Positions 41,040 through 44,283 of a stretch of 44,283 bases of DNA are shown here, piece by piece. The translations under genes and the position numbers were made by a program. The DNA lies in IMG/VR virus record IMGVR_UViG_3300020477_000050, positions 1 to 44,283 of that record, one strand, 5' to 3'. The number at the start of each line of letters is the position of its first letter. Position 1 is the first letter of the stretch. Under the pieces are notes generated by a model. The model did not search any database, was not told where the DNA came from, and saw only the letters and a program-made list of their open reading frames with translations. The stretch is from a virus.

Positions 41040-41888
41040 ATGCGGCTCATGGTGTCTGCGCTGGCTCTGATCTTGTGCTCAGCTGTGCCCTCCCAAAGCC
41101 TCCCCCGGGGTGCGGTTGACGTTGGTGGATGCAGTGGTACGCTCGTCCACCGGGACCTCACGTCCACATTCGGAGTCAGCGCAGCCCACTGTGCCGGTGC
41201 TATCGGTGACGTCGTTTACATCGTTCTGCAGGATGGACGCAGGGTCAGGGGTTCCTGGGTGGCTCTCGATAAAGAGGCCGACCTTGCACTGTTCAAGATC
41301 CCCAGCAGCGGCCAATCGTTGGCCGTTGTGCCAGAAAAATCGCCACCTAGTGGTGTAATTACCGCGTATGGCAGGCATGGCCACAAGCATCTGAAAGCCA
41401 TGGGGGCCCAGGAAATCACCGACTCATCGAATAAGCGTCTGCTTATGCGTCGTGGTTACAAGGTGGTCGGTGGTAAATATCGCAATGGCGATTCCGGGGC
41501 GGGGGTGTATGCTGGTGGGGTACTGGTGGGGGTTGCCAGTCACGGTAAGGATGACAAAGAACTGTTTGCTGCCAGCCACACGCAGCTGGTTGCTTTCCTG
41601 AAGGAGTACAAGGCGTTTGGCCCCCGTGTGGAGGGGGCAGACTGGGGTGACAAGGACAGGACCCGTGAGATCCTGGAATTGAAACGCAGGTTGAAAGAAT
41701 TAGAGTCGATCAAACCGGTTACTGGGCCACCCGGGCCTGCTGGCCCGGCTGGTCGTGATGGAATAGATGGCGAGCCAGGGACGGCAGTGGATGTATCCGG
41801 TCTCTCGTCGAGGTTGGAGTCGTTGGAAAAGTGGCGCAGCAATTTCCGAACGACAATCCGAATTAGACTGCGTCCGGTGAAGGAGTAG
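41040..41888 (+). CDS. Exported trypsin-like serine protease with collagen-like tail
   Basis: A 282-residue protein with a Sec signal peptide (MRLMVSALALILCSAVPSQS, cut near 20-22). The trypsin-fold triad is complete: VSAAHC (His50), EADLALFKI (Asp81) and NGDSGAGVY (Ser152). Cys31 and Cys51 may pair. A charged helical segment (about 205-225) leads to six Gly-X-Y triplets (GPPGPAGPAGRDGIDGEPG, 229-247) that can form a collagen-like triple helix, then a short coiled-coil and basic end. So it is probably a secreted trimeric protease acting in periplasm or at the surface. Such a combination is unusual in phages. AAGGAG and the stop of the membrane protein gene precede it. Confidence 0.9.
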   Translation: MRLMVSALALILCSAVPSQSLPRGAVDVGGCSGTLVHRDLTSTFGVSAAHCAGAIGDVVYIVLQDGRRVRGSWVALDKEADLALFKIPSSGQSLAVVPEKSPPSGVITAYGRHGHKHLKAMGAQEITDSSNKRLLMRRGYKVVGGKYRNGDSGAGVYAGGVLVGVASHGKDDKELFAASHTQLVAFLKEYKAFGPRVEGADWGDKDRTREILELKRRLKELESIKPVTGPPGPAGPAGRDGIDGEPGTAVDVSGLSSRLESLEKWRSNFRTTIRIRLRPVKE

Positions 41889-41892
41889 AATT

Positions 41893-42096
41893 ATGGCAAG
41901 TGCAGTGGATCTTCAGAGCCTGTTGGAAGCGGCGGCTGGTGAGCGAATCGGTCGGGCGAGTGATGCCTCTCAGACCACGCTGGTGCTGATCGACCGGGTT
42001 TTTACCAAGAACCTCTCCGAGCCTGACGTGATGGAATCGGCGGCTGCTCGGCAGCTTCTGATGCGTGAGGCACCCATCAACTCGTCAGGCTCCTGA
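41893..42096 (+). CDS. Unknown small protein
   Basis: A 67-residue helical protein (AVDLQSLLEAAAGERIGRAS; AAARQLLMREAP). AAGGAG lies 8 bases before the ATG, and its stop overlaps the next start (TGATG). No family is recognised. It is probably co-translated with the protease and the following small genes. Confidence 0.7.
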   Translation: MASAVDLQSLLEAAAGERIGRASDASQTTLVLIDRVFTKNLSEPDVMESAAARQLLMREAPINSSGS

Positions 42097-42311
42097 TGCT
42101 GACAACCCCTGATCAGCGTGCGGAGGCGGCTCGTCTGGTCGACCTGGACGAGCGCGGCTTGCTTCTTGAGGCGGTCGCGCTCGCCCTGCGGCTGGGTGAA
42201 ACGCAGGAAAGGGCAATGCAGGAACTGGTGGCTCTCGACCGGGAGTTCATCAAGGAGATCAGTGATGGAGAGTCCAGCTGGGGAAGTCTACCGTTCGAAG
42301 GCGAAGAATAA
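42096..42311 (+). CDS. Unknown small helical protein
   Basis: A 71-residue acidic helical protein (RAEAARLVDLDERGLLLEAV; ERAMQELVALDREFIKEI). It starts in a one-base overlap with the previous stop. Its C-terminal codons overlap the start of the next gene by 47 bases. No family is recognised. Confidence 0.7.
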   Translation: MLTTPDQRAEAARLVDLDERGLLLEAVALALRLGETQERAMQELVALDREFIKEISDGESSWGSLPFEGEE

Positions 42312-42681
42312 GGGCTTGGTAGCCAACATCTGGGCGCATGATATTGCGCAGCGACTCAAGATCAGGAGGAAGATAATGGCTAAGGACGCGGGGCTGGGTG
42401 AACTGGACGTCGGGACCTATCCCAGCAATGGAGCGGTTAACCTGGTCGACAACGGTGGATTCTGGAAGGGCATTGCGATGGCCGGGCTGGCGGCTGGTGG
42501 TCTTGGTGCCGTCAGCGGTCTGTTTCAGTTGAAACCAGAGACCCCGTTGGTGGTTGATCCTGCTCCCCCGGTGGTGGCTCCAGCGGAATCAGTCTCCCAG
42601 GAGTGGGAGCTAGAGATAATTAGCGTGGACGGCAAACCGGTTGTGAAAGGAATCACCCGTGGCAAAGGTAAGGCCCCATAG
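42265..42681 (+). CDS. Single-span membrane protein with two SD-start pairs
   Basis: Two starts have good SD sites in one frame. ATG 42265 (AAGGAG upstream) gives 138 residues with a basic leader. ATG 42376 (AGGAGG upstream, seven-base gap) gives 101 residues. Both contain a Gly/Ala transmembrane stretch (GIAMAGLAAGGLGAVSGLF), then a Pro/Val-rich part (VVDPAPPVVAPAE) and a small C-terminal beta segment. It may be inserted in the inner membrane with the C-terminus outside. The short and long forms differ only in the basic N-terminus, like dual-start holin pairs, though this is speculative. The next gene starts within its 3' end. Confidence 0.65.
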   Translation: MESPAGEVYRSKAKNKGLVANIWAHDIAQRLKIRRKIMAKDAGLGELDVGTYPSNGAVNLVDNGGFWKGIAMAGLAAGGLGAVSGLFQLKPETPLVVDPAPPVVAPAESVSQEWELEIISVDGKPVVKGITRGKGKAP

Positions 42682-43036
42682 GTTTGGCTACCGTGCGATC
42701 ATCCTCCCCGAGGATGTCTACGATGGCGACAGCGCGACGGCGACGGTTTCGCTCGGATTTGGCGTGTACCTGCACCGACAAAAGCTGAGGTTGTTGGGGG
42801 TTGATACTCCTGAGATCAGAGGTGCCACCAGGGCAGCTGGTCGTGCCGCAAGGGACTTTGTGAGGGAGATGCTGCCCGAGGACGGCGAGGTGCTTCTGAA
42901 GACCCATAAGGGCCGCAAGAAAGGCAAGTGGGGCAGGTGGCTCTGCGAGTTGTGGCTGGAAAAAAACCCTCAGCAATTCGTCTGCGTTAACGACGAATTG
43001 CTGAGGGCTGGGCACGCTACCCGCTACACGGGCTAG
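42659..43036 (+). CDS. Staphylococcal-nuclease-like (thermonuclease) protein
   Basis: A 125-residue SNase-fold enzyme. VYDGDSATATV (20-30) and LRLLGVDTPEIRG (43-55) carry the calcium- and phosphate-binding residues: Asp22, Arg44, Asp49, Glu52 equivalent to nuclease Asp21, Arg35, Asp40, Glu43. Arg93 in KWGRWLC is in the Arg87 place. The C-terminal CVNDELLRAGHATRY (108-122) is the usual last helix. No signal peptide is present, so it acts in the cytoplasm, perhaps degrading host DNA or processing DNA. GTG start with AAGGA upstream. Its 3' end holds the leftward terminator and overlaps the convergent gene by 4 bases (CTAG). Confidence 0.9.
   Translation: MAKVRPHRFGYRAIILPEDVYDGDSATATVSLGFGVYLHRQKLRLLGVDTPEIRGATRAAGRAARDFVREMLPEDGEVLLKTHKGRKKGKWGRWLCELWLEKNPQQFVCVNDELLRAGHATRYTG
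42961..43007 (-). terminator. Leftward intrinsic terminator inside nuclease gene
   Basis: On the minus strand, a perfect 16-bp stem (arms 42992-43007 and 42967-42982, CCCTCAGCAATTCGTC and its complement) with a 9-base loop is followed by TTTTTT (42966-42961). This is a strong terminator for the leftward module, located within the coding 3' end of the rightward nuclease gene. On the plus strand there is no U run after the stem. Confidence 0.92.
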
Positions 43037-43200
43037 TCTTCGTCCTCCCCGTCATTTAGACACTCGGCACACAGCCATTCCCCAGTGGGGTCTTTTGACC
43101 ACTGCTCCTGTCCCTCTGGCATATCGGCTGGGACACGGTTGACGTATCTGCCGCTGCCCCACTCCACGCTGTGGCCGCACTCGTAACAGTTCTCGCTCAT
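43033..43200 (-). CDS. Small zinc-ribbon protein
   Basis: A 55-residue protein: NCYECGHSVEWGSGRY at the start and EWLCAECLNDGEDED at the end, giving CxxC (5-8) and CxxC (44-47) for one zinc. Start ATG overlaps the stop of the upstream gene, and a strong AAAGGAGGG lies just before it. It converges with and overlaps the nuclease gene by 4 bases. Its role is unknown. It is the last gene of the leftward unit and ends just before the terminator. Confidence 0.85.
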   Translation of the reverse strand: MSENCYECGHSVEWGSGRYVNRVPADMPEGQEQWSKDPTGEWLCAECLNDGEDED

Positions 43201-43604
43201 CACTTCCCTCCTTTCGGGTCCTGGAAGTCAGTCCACTCCACGAGACTCTGGTACTCTTTTGTCAATCCGATCATCGCAAAATACTCGGCGCGGTATGTGT
43301 CGATGAATCGTGTGTTGAAGCCTGCAGTGATCTTGTCCTCTTCACAGCTGATGAAACACACTTCGTCCCATCCGTAGGCAAGTCCCTCCCGCTCTACAAA
43401 CCACGTCGTGCTGAAACTGTTTCTGCCGCTGCTGCTTTCAGCGGACCAGTTCTGGCATCTTCCTGGGGCGATGTTGCCAATCTCGACAAGCATCCGCAGG
43501 AAGTCGGCAGGGACGAGTAGTTTTTCAATCTCTTGCGTGGTTGTTGGTTGTTGGTGGTTGCTGTCGCAAATGTTGTCTGCAATTGTCCATGCTGGTTCAC
43601 TCAT
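43200..43604 (-). CDS. Unknown protein of leftward module
   Basis: A 134-residue protein (MSEPAWTIADNICDSN at the start, SLVEWTDFQDPKGGK at the end) with several Trp/Tyr and Cys residues and a central segment with YGWDEVCFISC. No family is recognised. Start set at ATG 43604, preceded by AAAGGGA. An open frame continues upstream through a terminator hairpin and is probably not coding. A run of CAA/ACC codons (about residues 16-23) is a low-complexity patch. Confidence 0.75.
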   Translation of the reverse strand: MSEPAWTIADNICDSNHQQPTTTQEIEKLLVPADFLRMLVEIGNIAPGRCQNWSAESSSGRNSFSTTWFVEREGLAYGWDEVCFISCEEDKITAGFNTRFIDTYRAEYFAMIGLTKEYQSLVEWTDFQDPKGGK

Positions 43605-43624
43605 TGCCTTTGTCCCTTTTGGTG

Positions 43625-43660
43625 AAAAAAAGAGGGGCTGGCAACGATTGCCAACCCCTC
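43625..43660 (-). terminator. Leftward intrinsic terminator/attenuator
   Basis: On the minus strand GAGGGGTTGGCAA and TTGCCAGCCCCTC form a 13-bp stem with one T-G wobble and a TCG loop (43632-43660), followed by seven T (43631-43625). It lies 8 bases after the upstream gene's stop and about 20 bases before the next ATG, so it works between two genes of one unit. Confidence 0.92.
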
Positions 43661-43668
43661 GTGACGTG

Positions 43669-43929
43669 TCAGATAACCGAGATGTCAAATGCTCGGTCCG
43701 CTACCTCCCCGGTGATTCTGTGAAGGTCCTTCCACCACTCCCCGTGCTGCTTTAGTGCAACATTGAACTCCTCAACCGTGTTGTAGTCACGTGGGTGAGG
43801 TGTCGCGTCCTTCAACGCCTGTAAGGCTTCTTCCAGGCGACCAGCGAAAATGACCAAGTCGTCGACAAGGTTCTGCTGGCCACTCCCGTGGAGAGTGATA
43901 GCGGGGAGTGGTACTTGGGTAGTCGTCAT
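43669..43929 (-). CDS. Unknown small protein of leftward module
   Basis: An 86-residue mostly helical protein (NLVDDLVIFAGRLEEALQAL; EFNVALKQHGEWWKDLHRIT). GAGGGAGA lies about 8 bases before ATG 43929. It ends at a terminator hairpin. No family is recognised. It lies directly after the DUF932-like gene with a 15-base gap. Confidence 0.78.
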   Translation of the reverse strand: MTTTQVPLPAITLHGSGQQNLVDDLVIFAGRLEEALQALKDATPHPRDYNTVEEFNVALKQHGEWWKDLHRITGEVADRAFDISVI

Positions 43930-43944
43930 CGATTCTATCTCCCT

Positions 43945-44283
43945 CTAGGATTTGATTCCGCACAACTTGTGAAACACCCCGTGGAGTGCCTGCGAACGCT
44001 TCATCACGGTTGGCAGTGGGTCCGACTTGTAGATCTCGGTGAACGCATTCCACAGCGACCACGCGGTTCCAGCCCCGTGCTTCTCGCGGTGCGTCTCCGA
44101 TTGGTATTCCGCGAGCACCTTTGGGATCGCGGCATTGGGGATAGCCTTGGCCACCATTGCCTCGACCAGCGTATCGTTGATATTCACGCGATTGACGGTG
44201 GTGTACTCCATCGCGCGGAATGCCATTTCCTGGCGGCGGCTGTTGGCCAGCAGTCGACCAACGGCCCGGTTAATGACGTGCGG
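43945..44283 (-). CDS. DUF932-like protein, C-terminal part
   Basis: The frame is open from the right edge of the window, so the gene's start lies outside. The visible 112 residues begin PHVINRAVGRLLANSRR and include EYTTVNRVNINDTLVEAMVA and TAWSLWNAFTEIYKSD. Gly-rich 'GAGTAWSLWNAFTE' matches the C-terminal conserved block of DUF932 proteins, found on phages and plasmids with unknown function. An internal ATG at 44226 exists but the upstream frame fits the family, so the real start is beyond the window. Confidence 0.8.
   Translation of the reverse strand, partial: PHVINRAVGRLLANSRRQEMAFRAMEYTTVNRVNINDTLVEAMVAKAIPNAAIPKVLAEYQSETHREKHGAGTAWSLWNAFTEIYKSDPLPTVMKRSQALHGVFHKLCGIKS

Noticed and set aside
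1-44283. tRNA genes, CRISPR arrays, integrase, transposase
   Set aside because: None seen by eye; non-coding space is limited to the left 585 bases and short gaps, and no protein shows integrase or transposase motifs.

Overview
The window looks like most of the genome of a tailed double-stranded DNA phage (Caudoviricetes). The evidence is a complete virion module in canonical order: packaging genes, portal, scaffold candidate, major capsid protein, head-tail adaptor, long beta-rich tail protein, tail fibre and three internal/ejection proteins. I see no tape-measure protein and no sheath or tube major tail protein. Together with the large internal proteins and the adaptor plus nozzle-like pair, this suggests podovirus-like morphology. 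The DNA is moderately GC-rich, genes are tightly packed with ATGA/TAATG overlaps, and strong Shine-Dalgarno (SD) sequences imply a bacterial host. No integrase, tRNA, CRISPR array or insertion sequence was seen, and the host cannot be named from the sequence.

Layout. Bases 1-585 are non-coding and full of short repeats: 8-bp tandem repeats, a 22-bp palindrome and a 15-bp inverted repeat. Bases 586-32938 are one rightward virion module. It runs from TerS candidate, TerL, portal, a string of Pro/Gly-rich unknowns, scaffold candidate and MCP (followed by a strong terminator) to a possible decoration protein, a histone H1-like Lys/Ala peptide, adaptor, nozzle-like protein and tail fibre. It ends with two internal virion proteins and a 3301-residue polyvalent protein carrying a ParB-like domain, an HEIGH metallopeptidase motif, a probable Cys-His-Asp peptidase and an LPD38-like C-terminal region. 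A second exact copy of the 22-bp palindrome follows that gene and overlaps a tandem-dyad promoter region.

Bases 33070-43036 form a rightward early/middle module, apparently one translationally coupled operon. It encodes CsrA, a Gp157-family protein, a Rad52-like annealing protein, a protein with an RNA polymerase alpha-CTD-like domain, a ParB-like protein with a zinc knuckle, zinc-ribbon proteins, a DEAH helicase, an HTH regulator, a sterol/tocopherol-type SAM methyltransferase, a RusA resolvase, small membrane proteins, an exported trypsin-like protease with a collagen-like tail, and a staphylococcal-nuclease-like enzyme. Annealing protein, helicase and resolvase make a recombination/replication set. 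CsrA, the alpha-CTD-like protein, the HTH protein and ParB are candidates for control of expression. No DNA polymerase and no peptidoglycan hydrolase is recognisable.

Bases 43033-44283 are a leftward module of small proteins ending (5' side off the window) in a DUF932-like gene. It converges on the rightward module and has its terminator inside the 3' end of the nuclease gene.

The most promising leads are the alpha-CTD mimic, the protease-collagen protein, the paired palindromes built from parS-like half-sites, the tandem-dyad control region before csrA, and repeat-flanked low-GC domain cassettes in the giant virion gene.
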